From positions 1 through 37,962 of the forward strand of contig NZ_JAELUH010000054.1 in the NCBI RefSeq assembly GCF_016429215.1: a stretch of DNA of 37,962 bases, given 5' to 3'. The DNA comes from Herbaspirillum sp. ASV7. Lineage in GTDB: Bacteria > Pseudomonadota > Gammaproteobacteria > Burkholderiales > Burkholderiaceae_D. Every line of letters starts with the position of its first letter. Position 1 is the stretch's first letter. The position numbers and the translations under genes were made by a program. Below, piece by piece: positions 7,622 to 14,605 of the stretch. Below the pieces are notes generated by a model, which searched no databases, had not been told where the DNA came from, and saw nothing but the letters and a program-made list of their open reading frames with translations.

Positions 7622-8434
7622 ATGCAAACCTATTTTTTCCTCCTGGCTGCGCTGCTCTACCTGGCCTGCGCCTTCCTGCCCTCGCAACGGCGCCTGCCGG
7701 TGTCGCTGGGCATCGTGGCCGGCTGGTTGCTGCACGGCGGTGCGCTGCTGTCGGACATGTTCGCCGCCGACGCCCTGCGGGTGGGCTTTGCGGTGATGCT
7801 GTCGTCCACGCTGTGGATCTCGGTGGCCGCCTACTGGCTGGAAAACCGCAATTTCTCGCTCGACAGCATGCGCGTGCTGGTGCTGCCGGTGGCGGCCGTG
7901 GCGGTGGTGCTGCCCAGCCTCTTTCCGGGCAACATGGTGGCGCTGACCGGCAAGTCGGACTGGTTCCTGGCCCATATCGCCATCTCCATCCTGGCCTATA
8001 GCACCCTCACCATCGCCGCCTTCCATGCCGTGCTGATGGTGCTGCAGGAGTCGCGCCTGCATACCCGGCCCGGCCCGGCGGCCCAGGCCGGCTGGTTCGC
8101 GCTGGCGCTGGATCGTCTGCCGGCGCTGCTGACGATGGAAAGATTGCTGTTCCGCCTGATCGCCTTCGGCTTCACCCTGCTGACGCTGACGGTGCTGTCG
8201 GGCGTGGTCTTCTCCGAGCAGTTGTTCGGGACACCCTTCAAGTGGGACCACAAGACGGTCTTCACCATGCTGTCCTGGCTGCTGTTCGGCCTGCTTCTGG
8301 CCGGCCGTCGCTGGCAGGGATGGCGGGGGCGCACCGCGCTGAGCTTCACGCTGGCCGGCTTCGCCATCCTTTTATTGGCTTATGTAGGCAGCCGGTTCGT
8401 ACTCGAAGTCGTGCTGCATCGGGTACTGACATGA
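7622..8434 (+). CDS. CcsA/YpjD-type cytochrome c assembly membrane protein
   Basis: A 270-residue polytopic inner-membrane protein of the CytC_asm (CcsA/CcmC/YpjD) family, with about eight hydrophobic segments. The diagnostic region is near the end: FGTPFKWDHKTVFTMLSWLL, with the conserved WDHKT motif. Members with the tryptophan-rich loop handle haem for cytochrome c assembly; this short YpjD-like subtype usually sits beside ffh in betaproteobacteria and its exact substrate is not established, so haem transfer is family inference. It overlaps the next gene by 4 bases (ATGA), implying coupled translation. Confidence 0.87.
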   Translation: MQTYFFLLAALLYLACAFLPSQRRLPVSLGIVAGWLLHGGALLSDMFAADALRVGFAVMLSSTLWISVAAYWLENRNFSLDSMRVLVLPVAAVAVVLPSLFPGNMVALTGKSDWFLAHIAISILAYSTLTIAAFHAVLMVLQESRLHTRPGPAAQAGWFALALDRLPALLTMERLLFRLIAFGFTLLTLTVLSGVVFSEQLFGTPFKWDHKTVFTMLSWLLFGLLLAGRRWQGWRGRTALSFTLAGFAILLLAYVGSRFVLEVVLHRVLT

Positions 8435-8712
8435 AATATCTGATCTGGCTGGTGGTCTTGCTGGCCGTGGTGGTGTGGTTCCAGCGCGCCAAGAAATCCA
8501 TGCTGGCCGGCAGTGATGCAGCCGACTCCGAGCCGGAGTCGGGCATGCCGCCGCCCAAGTCCTCGCGCTCGCGTCGCAGTTCCGATGGTGGCGCCGAGAC
8601 CATGGTCCAGTGCGCCCACTGCGGCATCCATTTCCCCGTCTCGGAGGCGGTGGTGCACGCATCGGGCGCCTATTACTGCTCGGAAGAGCATCGCCGCCAG
8701 GCTTCCTTCTGA
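8431..8712 (+). CDS. Small membrane-anchored protein with a four-cysteine zinc-ribbon-like end (PP0621-like)
   Basis: A 93-residue protein. Residues 1-18 (MKYLIWLVVLLAVVVWFQ) form a single N-terminal membrane segment. A Ser/Arg-rich linker follows, and then a small cysteine cluster: VQCAHCGIHFP and AYYCSEEHR. Cys-x-x-Cys plus a later Cys and His suggests one bound zinc. It matches what I recall as the PP0621 family, a common neighbour of ampD; its function is unknown. Its ATG overlaps the stop of the CcsA-type gene and it ends 6 bases before ampD, so the three are one operon. The role is not deducible; the redox or zinc idea rests on the cysteines only. Confidence 0.82.
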   Translation: MKYLIWLVVLLAVVVWFQRAKKSMLAGSDAADSEPESGMPPPKSSRSRRSSDGGAETMVQCAHCGIHFPVSEAVVHASGAYYCSEEHRRQASF

Positions 8713-8718
8713 GCCGAC

Positions 8719-9342
8719 ATGGACAATCCCGCCCCTGACGCCGCTGCCTGGCTCATCGATGGCGAAGGCTGGTGCCGTGCCGCCCGCCGCGAACCCTCGC
8801 CCAACTGTGACGAACGGCCGGAGGGGGCCATCACCGACCTGCTGGTGATTCACAACATCAGTTTGCCGCCGGGTGAATTCGGCGGCTCTTATATAGCAGA
8901 CCTGTTCTGCAACCGTCTCGACTACACGGTCCACCCCTATTTCGAGCAGTTGCGGCCGCTGCGGGTGTCGGCGCATTTCCTGATCCGCCGCGATGGCGAG
9001 GTGGTGCAGTTCGTCCCGGCCCATCGCCGCGCCTGGCATGCCGGGGTGTCGGTATTCGACGGCCGCGAGCGCTGCAATGACTTTTCCATCGGTATCGAGA
9101 TGGAGGGCACGGACTTCGAACCCTTCACCGAGGCCCAATACCACGCCCTGGTGCGGTTGTCCCAGGCCCTGGTCACCCGCTACGGCCTGGCCGCCGTGGC
9201 CGGTCACGAACACATCGCCCCGGTGCGCAAGACCGACCCTGGGCCCTTCTTCGATTGGGATCGCTACGGCCGGGAATTGCTGGAAATTATTAACCCGGCG
9301 CAATTGCGCTTCCCTTCTGGCGTTCACAAAAGTCAAGCGTGA
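8719..9342 (+). CDS. ampD: 1,6-anhydro-N-acetylmuramyl-L-alanine amidase
   Basis: Cytoplasmic zinc amidase of the Amidase_2 family that cuts the stem peptide from anhydro-muropeptides during murein recycling; loss is classically linked to AmpC induction elsewhere. The 207-residue product has all family marks: LLVIHNISLPPG (zinc His45), SAHFLIRRDGEVVQFV, RAWHAGVS, CNDFSIGIEMEGTD (Glu127) and GHEHIAPVRKTDPGP (zinc His163 and Asp173, Lys171). The absence of a signal peptide agrees with the cytoplasmic recycling enzyme rather than AmiD. It is last in the ccsA-type operon. No terminator is evident before the nrdA control region. Confidence 0.97.
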   Translation: MDNPAPDAAAWLIDGEGWCRAARREPSPNCDERPEGAITDLLVIHNISLPPGEFGGSYIADLFCNRLDYTVHPYFEQLRPLRVSAHFLIRRDGEVVQFVPAHRRAWHAGVSVFDGRERCNDFSIGIEMEGTDFEPFTEAQYHALVRLSQALVTRYGLAAVAGHEHIAPVRKTDPGPFFDWDRYGRELLEIINPAQLRFPSGVHKSQA

Positions 9343-9369
9343 GCAGTAGAAAAATTCTAGAAATAGCGG

Positions 9370-9398
9370 TTGCATCCACCTAGATGGGCCACTAGAAT
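9370..9398 (+). promoter_or_regulatory. Sigma-70 promoter of nrdAB
   Basis: TTGCAT (9370-9375), a 17-base spacer and TAGAAT (9393-9398) give 4/6 and 5/6 consensus matches at the best spacing. The -10 lies inside the first NrdR-like box, which is the arrangement expected for NrdR repression. The predicted start is near 9405. Confidence 0.65.
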
Positions 9399-9404
9399 TA
9401 GTCT
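9389..9404 (+). promoter_or_regulatory. NrdR-like box 1, over the -10
   Basis: CCACTAGAATTAGTCT matches about 11 of 16 positions of the NrdR consensus I recall (acaCwAtATaTwgtgt) and is partly palindromic (ACTAGAATTAGT). It covers the -10. It is the weaker of the two boxes; the 30-base spacing to the other supports it. Confidence 0.55.
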
Positions 9405-9418
9405 CAATCGATGTTTTG

Positions 9419-9434
9419 ATACTAGATGTAGTGT
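9419..9434 (+). promoter_or_regulatory. NrdR-like box 2, just past the predicted start
   Basis: ATACTAGATGTAGTGT matches about 13 of 16 NrdR consensus positions. It starts 30 bases after box 1, about three helical turns, as in characterised nrd promoters where NrdR with ATP/dATP represses. No nrdR gene lies in this window. Confidence 0.65.
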
Positions 9435-9652
9435 TCTGGTGAACTTATTTTTGTTTACGGGTCTTCATCCACATAGGGGCCCGTTTGGCAGTGCTTCAGA
9501 AGGCGCAAGACCGGCGAGGCAGTAACCAAGTACGACAACGCCCCCGGTTCTCCCTTCCTTTTCCGTCGCTCTACACACAGTTTCAAGCAGTTTTTTGCGT
9601 CAGCATGAATGTCCGTCAAGGGATGGTCACTGTGGACGCCGCCGTCGTTCGC

Positions 9653-9710
9653 GGATCCCGTGCAGGTCGGGATCCTGATTTAGCAAACTGGGGCAACCGT
9701 GTCGGTTGTC
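9653..9710 (+). other. Two hairpins in the nrdAB leader
   Basis: GGATCCCG/CGGGATCC (9653-9660 with 9668-9675, 7-base loop) and an 8-bp stem at 9692-9710 (core CAACCG-TGT-CGGTTG) lie 25-80 bases before the start codon. The second ends 14 bases before the ribosome site. They may affect stability or translation. Confidence 0.4.
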
Positions 9711-9734
9711 TCGCTCATGTATCTAGGAGGCTAA

Positions 9735-12716
9735 GTGCGCTCAACCCAAGAAATTTCCGTCAAATCTCCTGCCGCCTTCGGCGTGTCCGCTGCTGAGCTG
9801 GAAGGCTCTGCCGACAGCCAGGCCGTCGTTCCCCAGTCCGCCGGCCTGGGTGAATACCGTATCATCCGCCGCAATGGCGCGGTGGTCGGTTTCGAACCGT
9901 CCAAGATCTCCATCGCCGTGACCAAGGCCTTCCTGGCCGTCAACGGCGGTCAGGGTGCGGCTTCGGCGCGCGTGCGCGAGATGGTCGAGCAACTGACCAC
10001 CAACGTGGTGTCGGCGCTGGTGCGTCGTCAGCCCACCGGCGGCACTTTCCATATCGAGGATATCCAGGACCAGGTCGAGCTGGCCCTGATGCGTTCGGGC
10101 GAGCATGACGTCGCCCGCGCCTACGTGCTGTACCGCGCCAAGCGCATGGAAGAGCGCGCCCAGCAAGGCGCTGCCACCAAGACCGAAGTGGCGGCCCCGC
10201 AACTGCACGTGACCGAAGACGGCCGCAGCCGTCCGCTGGACATCGCCGAAGTGCGCGCCCTGATCGACGCCGCCTGCGTCGGCCTGGATGGTCACGTCGA
10301 TGGCGAAGCCATCCTGGCCGAGACCGTCAAGAACCTGTACGACGGCGTGCCCGTCGAAGAGCTGTACAAGTCCGCCATCCTGGCTGCCCGCGCGCTGATG
10401 GAAAAGGACCCGGCCTACAGCCAGGTGACCTCGCGCCTGCTGATGCACACCATCCGCAAGGAAGTCTTCGGCAAGGAAGTGGCCCAGGCTGACGCCCCGG
10501 CCGAGTACCTGGAATACTTCCCGCAATACGTCAAGAAGGGTATCGACGCCGAGCTGCTCGATGCCAAGCTGGCCCAGTTCGACCTGGCCAAGCTGGCTGC
10601 CGCCATCAAGCCCGAGCGCGACCTGCAATTCGGCTACATCGGCCTGCAGACCCTGTATGACCGCTACTTCCTGCACATCCGTGGCACCCGCATCGAAATG
10701 CCGCAGGCCTTCTACATGCGCGTGGCCATGGGCCTGGCATTGAACGAGATCGACCGCGAAACCCGCGCCATCGAGTTCTACGACCTGCTGTCGTCCTTCG
10801 ACTTCATGAGCTCGACCCCGACCCTGTTCAACTCGGGTACCCAGCGCTCGCAGCTGTCGTCCTGCTACCTGACGACCGTGGCCGACGACCTGGACGGCAT
10901 CTACGAAGCCATCAAGGAAAACGCCCTGCTGGCCAAGTTCGCCGGCGGCCTGGGCAATGACTGGACCCCGGTGCGCGCCCTGGGCGCCCACATCAAGGGC
11001 ACCAACGGCAAGTCGCAAGGCGTGGTCCCCTTCCTGAAGGTGGTCAACGACACCGCCGTGGCGGTCAACCAGGGCGGCAAGCGCAAGGGCGCGGTCTGCG
11101 CCTACCTGGAAACCTGGCACATGGACATCGAGGAATTCCTCGAACTGCGCAAGAACACCGGCGACGATCGCCGCCGCACCCACGACATGAACACCGCGAA
11201 CTGGATTCCCGACCTGTTCATGAAGCGCGTGATGGAAAAGGGCGAATGGACCCTGTTCTCGCCCTCCGACACCCCGGACCTGCACGACAAGTTTGGCCGT
11301 GCCTTCGAAGAAGCCTACACCGCCTATGAAGCCAAGGCCGCCAGCGGCGAGTTGAAGCTCTTCAAGAAGGTCCAGGCCAACGACCTGTGGCGCAAGATGC
11401 TGTCCATGCTCTTCGAGACCGGCCACCCGTGGATCACCTTCAAGGATCCCTGCAACATCCGCTCGCCCCAGCAGCACGTGGGCGTGGTCCACAGCTCCAA
11501 CCTGTGCACCGAGATCACCCTGAACACCAACGAGAGCGAAATCGCTGTCTGCAACCTGGGTTCGGTGAACCTGCCGGCGCACCTGGTCAATGGCGAGCTG
11601 GACCATGCCAAGCTGCAAAAGACCATCCGCACCGCCATGCGCATGCTGGATAACGTCATCGATATCAACTACTACGCCGTCAAGAAGGCGCGTGACTCCA
11701 ACCTGCGCCACCGTCCGGTGGGCATGGGCATCATGGGCTTCCAGGACTGCCTGCACATCAAGCGCGTGCCCTACGCCTCGATGGACGCGGTGGAGTTCGC
11801 CGACCGCTCCATGGAAGCCGTCTGCTACTACGCCTACCTGGCCTCGACCGAGCTGGCTGAAGAGCGCGGCCGTTATGCCTCCTACCGCGGTTCGCTGTGG
11901 GATCGCGGCATCCTGCCGCAGGATTCCCTGAAGCTGCTGGCGCAAGAGCGCGGCGGCTACCTGGAAACCGACACCACCGAGACCCTGGACTGGTCGGCCC
12001 TGCGTGCACGCATCGCCGAGCACGGCATGCGCAACTCCAATTGCGTGGCCATCGCCCCGACGGCGACCATCTCCAACATCATCGGCGTGTCGGCTTGCAT
12101 CGAGCCGACCTACCAGAACCTGTACGTGAAGTCGAACCTGTCGGGCGAATTCACCGAAATCAACGAGTATCTGGTACGCGACCTGAAGGCCCGTGGCCTG
12201 TGGGATGAAGTGATGATTGCCGACCTGAAGTACTTCGACGGCAGCCTGGCCAAGATCGACCGCATCCCGCAAGACCTGCGCGACATCTACGCCACCGCCT
12301 TCGAAGTGGACCCGTCCTGGCTGGTGGAAGCCGCTTCGCGTCGCCAGAAGTGGATCGACCAGGCCCAGTCGCTCAACATCTACATGGCCGGTGCTTCCGG
12401 CAAGCGCCTGGACGAGACCTACAAGCTGGCCTGGCTGCGTGGCCTGAAGACCACCTACTACCTGCGCACCATCGGCGCCACCCACACCGAGAAGTCGACT
12501 TCCCGTGCCGGTGCGTTGAACGCCGTGGCCGTGGATGGCGGCGCCGGCGGCATGGCTGCCGCGACCGCGGTGCCGGCCGCACCGATCGCCTCGGCCGCCA
12601 GCGCCTCGGCTGCCTACGTGATGCCGAACCCGGGCGCCTCCATCGAGGCTGATGGTCCGGTCTGCACCATGCGTCCGGGCGATCCGGGCTTCGAAGAGTG
12701 CGAGGCTTGCCAGTAA
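9735..12716 (+). CDS. nrdA: Ribonucleoside-diphosphate reductase class Ia, alpha subunit, with two ATP-cones
   Basis: Reduces ribonucleoside diphosphates to deoxy forms, with NrdB supplying the radical. The product is 993 residues, longer than the roughly 760 of E. coli. Two ATP-cone domains lie in tandem: about 41-137 (YRIIRRNGAVVGFEPSKISI) and about 156-245 (LHVTEDGRSRPLDIAEVRAL). Catalytic residues are intact: Cys377 in SSCYLTT, Asn589/Cys591/Glu593 in SNLCTEITLN, Cys606 in VCNLGSVNL, and the Tyr-Tyr pair in TTYYLRTIGATHTEKST for radical transfer. The C-terminus ends ECEACQ, the mobile CxxC re-reduced by thioredoxin or glutaredoxin. An Ala-rich linker of about 60 residues precedes it. The start is GTG, set by a perfect AGGAGG 4 bases upstream. 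Confidence 0.97.
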   Translation: MRSTQEISVKSPAAFGVSAAELEGSADSQAVVPQSAGLGEYRIIRRNGAVVGFEPSKISIAVTKAFLAVNGGQGAASARVREMVEQLTTNVVSALVRRQPTGGTFHIEDIQDQVELALMRSGEHDVARAYVLYRAKRMEERAQQGAATKTEVAAPQLHVTEDGRSRPLDIAEVRALIDAACVGLDGHVDGEAILAETVKNLYDGVPVEELYKSAILAARALMEKDPAYSQVTSRLLMHTIRKEVFGKEVAQADAPAEYLEYFPQYVKKGIDAELLDAKLAQFDLAKLAAAIKPERDLQFGYIGLQTLYDRYFLHIRGTRIEMPQAFYMRVAMGLALNEIDRETRAIEFYDLLSSFDFMSSTPTLFNSGTQRSQLSSCYLTTVADDLDGIYEAIKENALLAKFAGGLGNDWTPVRALGAHIKGTNGKSQGVVPFLKVVNDTAVAVNQGGKRKGAVCAYLETWHMDIEEFLELRKNTGDDRRRTHDMNTANWIPDLFMKRVMEKGEWTLFSPSDTPDLHDKFGRAFEEAYTAYEAKAASGELKLFKKVQANDLWRKMLSMLFETGHPWITFKDPCNIRSPQQHVGVVHSSNLCTEITLNTNESEIAVCNLGSVNLPAHLVNGELDHAKLQKTIRTAMRMLDNVIDINYYAVKKARDSNLRHRPVGMGIMGFQDCLHIKRVPYASMDAVEFADRSMEAVCYYAYLASTELAEERGRYASYRGSLWDRGILPQDSLKLLAQERGGYLETDTTETLDWSALRARIAEHGMRNSNCVAIAPTATISNIIGVSACIEPTYQNLYVKSNLSGEFTEINEYLVRDLKARGLWDEVMIADLKYFDGSLAKIDRIPQDLRDIYATAFEVDPSWLVEAASRRQKWIDQAQSLNIYMAGASGKRLDETYKLAWLRGLKTTYYLRTIGATHTEKSTSRAGALNAVAVDGGAGGMAAATAVPAAPIASAASASAAYVMPNPGASIEADGPVCTMRPGDPGFEECEACQ

Positions 12717-12818
12717 GAAGCCAGGTCTGGCCCGGGAGCACAAGCCGCCAATCGATGAGGACGATCAAGATCCTCCCCGTCATTGGCAGATAGACTCTCC
12801 GGGTCCACCCACCTTAGC

Positions 12819-12852
12819 CGGCGCATCGCGGTGAACTCCACCGGATGCGCCG
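12819..12852 (+). other. Stable hairpin between nrdA and nrdB
   Basis: A 9-bp stem (12819-12827 with 12844-12852), a bulged G (12828), then five more pairs (12829-12833 with 12839-12843) around the loop AACTC. There is no T-run, so it is not a simple terminator. It sits inside a 213-base gap and may stabilise or process the transcript. Confidence 0.6.
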
Positions 12853-12929
12853 TTGTCACCTGATAGAGACCCGGCCGCTGCGGTCATTGAGCACCACGCG
12901 GCCACCGACCAAGCAAAGAGGAACCACTG

Positions 12930-14102
12930 ATGCTTTCCTGGGATGATGAAACCAAGCCGGCCCAAGCGCCGCGCACCCCGAACCTGCAGCCGCAGCTGCA
13001 ACCCGCCTTCGGCAATCCGCAACATGCCGACGCCGCGCTGAACCCGGCGCTGATGGCCGGCAACGCCGCTGCGGTCGACACCACCCGTCGCGTCAACGCC
13101 GCCGACAAGCGCATCATCAACGGCCATACCGACGTCAACCAGCTGGTCCCCTTCAAGTACAAGTGGGCCTGGGACAAGTATCTGGCCGGCTGCGCCAACC
13201 ACTGGATGCCGCAAGAGATCAACATGCAGCGCGACATCGAGCTGTGGAAGAACCCCAACGGCCTGACCGAAGACGAGCGCCGTCTGGTCAAGCGCAACCT
13301 GGGCTTCTTCGTCACCGCCGACTCGCTGGCCGCCAACAACATCGTGCTGGGCACCTATCGCCACATCACCGCGCCGGAGTGCCGCCAGTACCTGCTGCGC
13401 CAGGCCTTCGAGGAAGCCATCCACACCCACGCCTACCAGTACATCGTGGAATCGCTGGGCCTGGACGAAGCCGAGATCTTCAACGCCTATCACGAGGTCG
13501 CTTCGATCCGTGACAAGGACGAGTTCCTGATCCCCTTCATCGACACGCTCACCAATCCCGAATTCAAGACGGGCACCATGGAGAACGACCAGAAGCTGCT
13601 GCGCTCGCTGATCGTCTTCGCCTGCATCATGGAAGGCCTGTTCTTCTACGTCGGCTTCACGCAGATCCTGGCGCTGGGTCGCCAGAACAAGATGATGGGC
13701 GCGGCCGAGCAGTACCAGTACATCCTGCGCGACGAGTCCATGCACTGCAACTTCGGCATCGACCTGATCAACACCGTGAAGATGGAGAACCCGCACCTGT
13801 GGACTCCGGAGTTCCGCGAAGAGATCAAATCGTTGTTTTTACGCGCGGTGGAGTTGGAATATCGTTACGCAGAGGATACAATGCCGCGAGGCGTGCTCGG
13901 GTTGAACGCACCGATGTTCAAGAGCTACCTGCGATTCATCGCCAATCGCCGCGCACAGCAAATCGGGTTGGACCCGCTGTTCGCACAAGAAGAAAATCCG
14001 TTCCCCTGGATGAGCGAGATGATCGACTTGAAGAAGGAGCGCAACTTCTTCGAGACTCGAGTGATCGAATACCAGACCGGGGGCGCGCTGAGTTGGGAAT
14101 GA
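12930..14102 (+). CDS. nrdB: Ribonucleoside-diphosphate reductase class Ia, beta subunit
   Basis: Holds the diiron-tyrosyl radical cofactor that starts catalysis in NrdA. The 390-residue product has the metal ligands in order: Asp131 ([10 protein letters not shown]), Glu162 and His165 ([13 protein letters not shown]), Glu235 (CIMEGLFFY), Glu269 and His272 ([10 protein letters not shown]). The radical tyrosine is Tyr169, four residues after His165 just as in E. coli. The first 60 residues are a Pro/Gln/Ala-rich low-complexity extension. The C-terminus ([11 protein letters not shown]) is the peptide expected to dock on NrdA. AGAGGA precedes the ATG. It is 213 bases after nrdA with no terminator between, so cotranscription is likely. 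Confidence 0.97.
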   Translation: MLSWDDETKPAQAPRTPNLQPQLQPAFGNPQHADAALNPALMAGNAAAVDTTRRVNAADKRIINGHTDVNQLVPFKYKWAWDKYLAGCANHWMPQEINMQRDIELWKNPNGLTEDERRLVKRNLGFFVTADSLAANNIVLGTYRHITAPECRQYLLRQAFEEAIHTHAYQYIVESLGLDEAEIFNAYHEVASIRDKDEFLIPFIDTLTNPEFKTGTMENDQKLLRSLIVFACIMEGLFFYVGFTQILALGRQNKMMGAAEQYQYILRDESMHCNFGIDLINTVKMENPHLWTPEFREEIKSLFLRAVELEYRYAEDTMPRGVLGLNAPMFKSYLRFIANRRAQQIGLDPLFAQEENPFPWMSEMIDLKKERNFFETRVIEYQTGGALSWE

Positions 14103-14243
14103 CGTGCAGTCTCGAAGTACTCTTCCGCGAGACAGGATGCACAACGGTGGTCGGGTAGCTTGCAAGATACCCGGCCGCTGAAACGGAAAGGCAAACGCCA
14201 AATTAATGAACAACCAGAGACCGAACCATTCTTCTCTGTCATC

Positions 14244-14280
14244 GCCGCTTAACCCCATCTTGTCGGGTCAGGCGGCTTTT
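14244..14280 (+). terminator. First terminator after nrdB
   Basis: A 12-bp stem (14244-14255 with 14265-14276, one A-C mismatch and one G-U) with a 9-base loop is followed by TTTTCCTTT. It lies 141 bases after the nrdB stop. Confidence 0.65.
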
Positions 14281-14320
14281 CCTTTGAAAAACACCGAGGT
14301 TTTTCAGGAACGCGATTCCG

Positions 14321-14353
14321 ACGCTAGCGTTTGAACACGCTGGCGTTTTTTTT
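14321..14353 (+). terminator. Second, stronger terminator after nrdB
   Basis: ACGCTAGCG (14321-14329) pairs with CGCTGGCGT (14338-14346), one G-U, with an 8-base loop. Eight T residues (14346-14353) follow. A textbook rho-independent terminator that insulates the H1-like gene from nrdAB. Confidence 0.88.
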
Positions 14354-14479
14354 GGTGTCGCGCCTGCTCCCGTAGTCGACTTCATCCTGCGCCATTGCGC
14401 GGGCACTACCGGAGGGGCGTCGCCAAGATAGCTGAAGCGCTGCATAGGTGAGGGGATGCAGCAGTTCAGCTGGTGCCGA

Positions 14480-14519
14480 ATTCATTAGCGCAAGCGACAG
14501 GCTGCTTGCGCCGATGAAT
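14480..14519. repeat. Two-part inverted repeat upstream of the H1-like gene
   Basis: ATTCAT/ATGAAT (14480-14485 with 14514-14519) encloses GCGCAAGC/GCTTGCGC (14488-14495 with 14504-14511), separated by a symmetric 2-base mismatch, with an 8-base loop. Its CGCAAGCGA arm recurs inverted as TCGCTTGCG at 14543-14551. It has no T-run, so it is an operator or leader structure rather than a terminator. Confidence 0.55.
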
Positions 14520-14561
14520 AGCTCGCACGCGTCATCGCGATGTCGCTTGCGGGTTGCTTAT

Positions 14562-14573
14562 ATCAAGCTTGAT
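14562..14573. promoter_or_regulatory. 12-bp palindrome before the H1-like gene
   Basis: ATCAAGCTTGAT is a perfect palindrome ending 32 bases before the ATG, in an AT-rich patch that probably includes the promoter or early leader. It may be an operator; no regulator can be named. Confidence 0.4.
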
Positions 14574-14605
14574 TTTTTCCATTCACGTGAAGAAGGAGAA
14601 ACAAA

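Larger units (their letters stand above)
9343..9734 (+). other. Control region and long leader of nrdAB
   Basis: A 392-base gap with a sigma-70 promoter (9370-9398), two NrdR-like boxes, a near-consensus DnaA box (TCATCCACA, 9465-9473, one mismatch from TTATCCACA), and two hairpins shortly before the start (9653-9675, 9692-9710). Transcription from the predicted promoter would give an untranslated leader of about 330 bases. The short open frames inside lack ribosome sites. Confidence 0.6.
14103..14605. other. Intergenic region between nrdB and the H1-like gene
   Basis: A 503-base gap. It holds tandem terminators after nrdB (14244-14280, 14321-14353), a 6-bp hairpin at 14152-14173, a 7-bp hairpin at 14286-14305, then a long two-part inverted repeat (14480-14519) and a 12-bp palindrome (14562-14573) before the H1-like gene. 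Its promoter must lie in the last 250 bases, but no clear -35/-10 pair stands out. I see no gene with a ribosome site. Confidence 0.5.

Noticed and set aside
9741-12743. A 1000-codon open frame on the minus strand opposite nrdA
   Set aside because: It mirrors the codon structure of nrdA in a GC-rich genome; its product is low-complexity His/Gln/Val/Gly without a known fold, and nrdA is certain.
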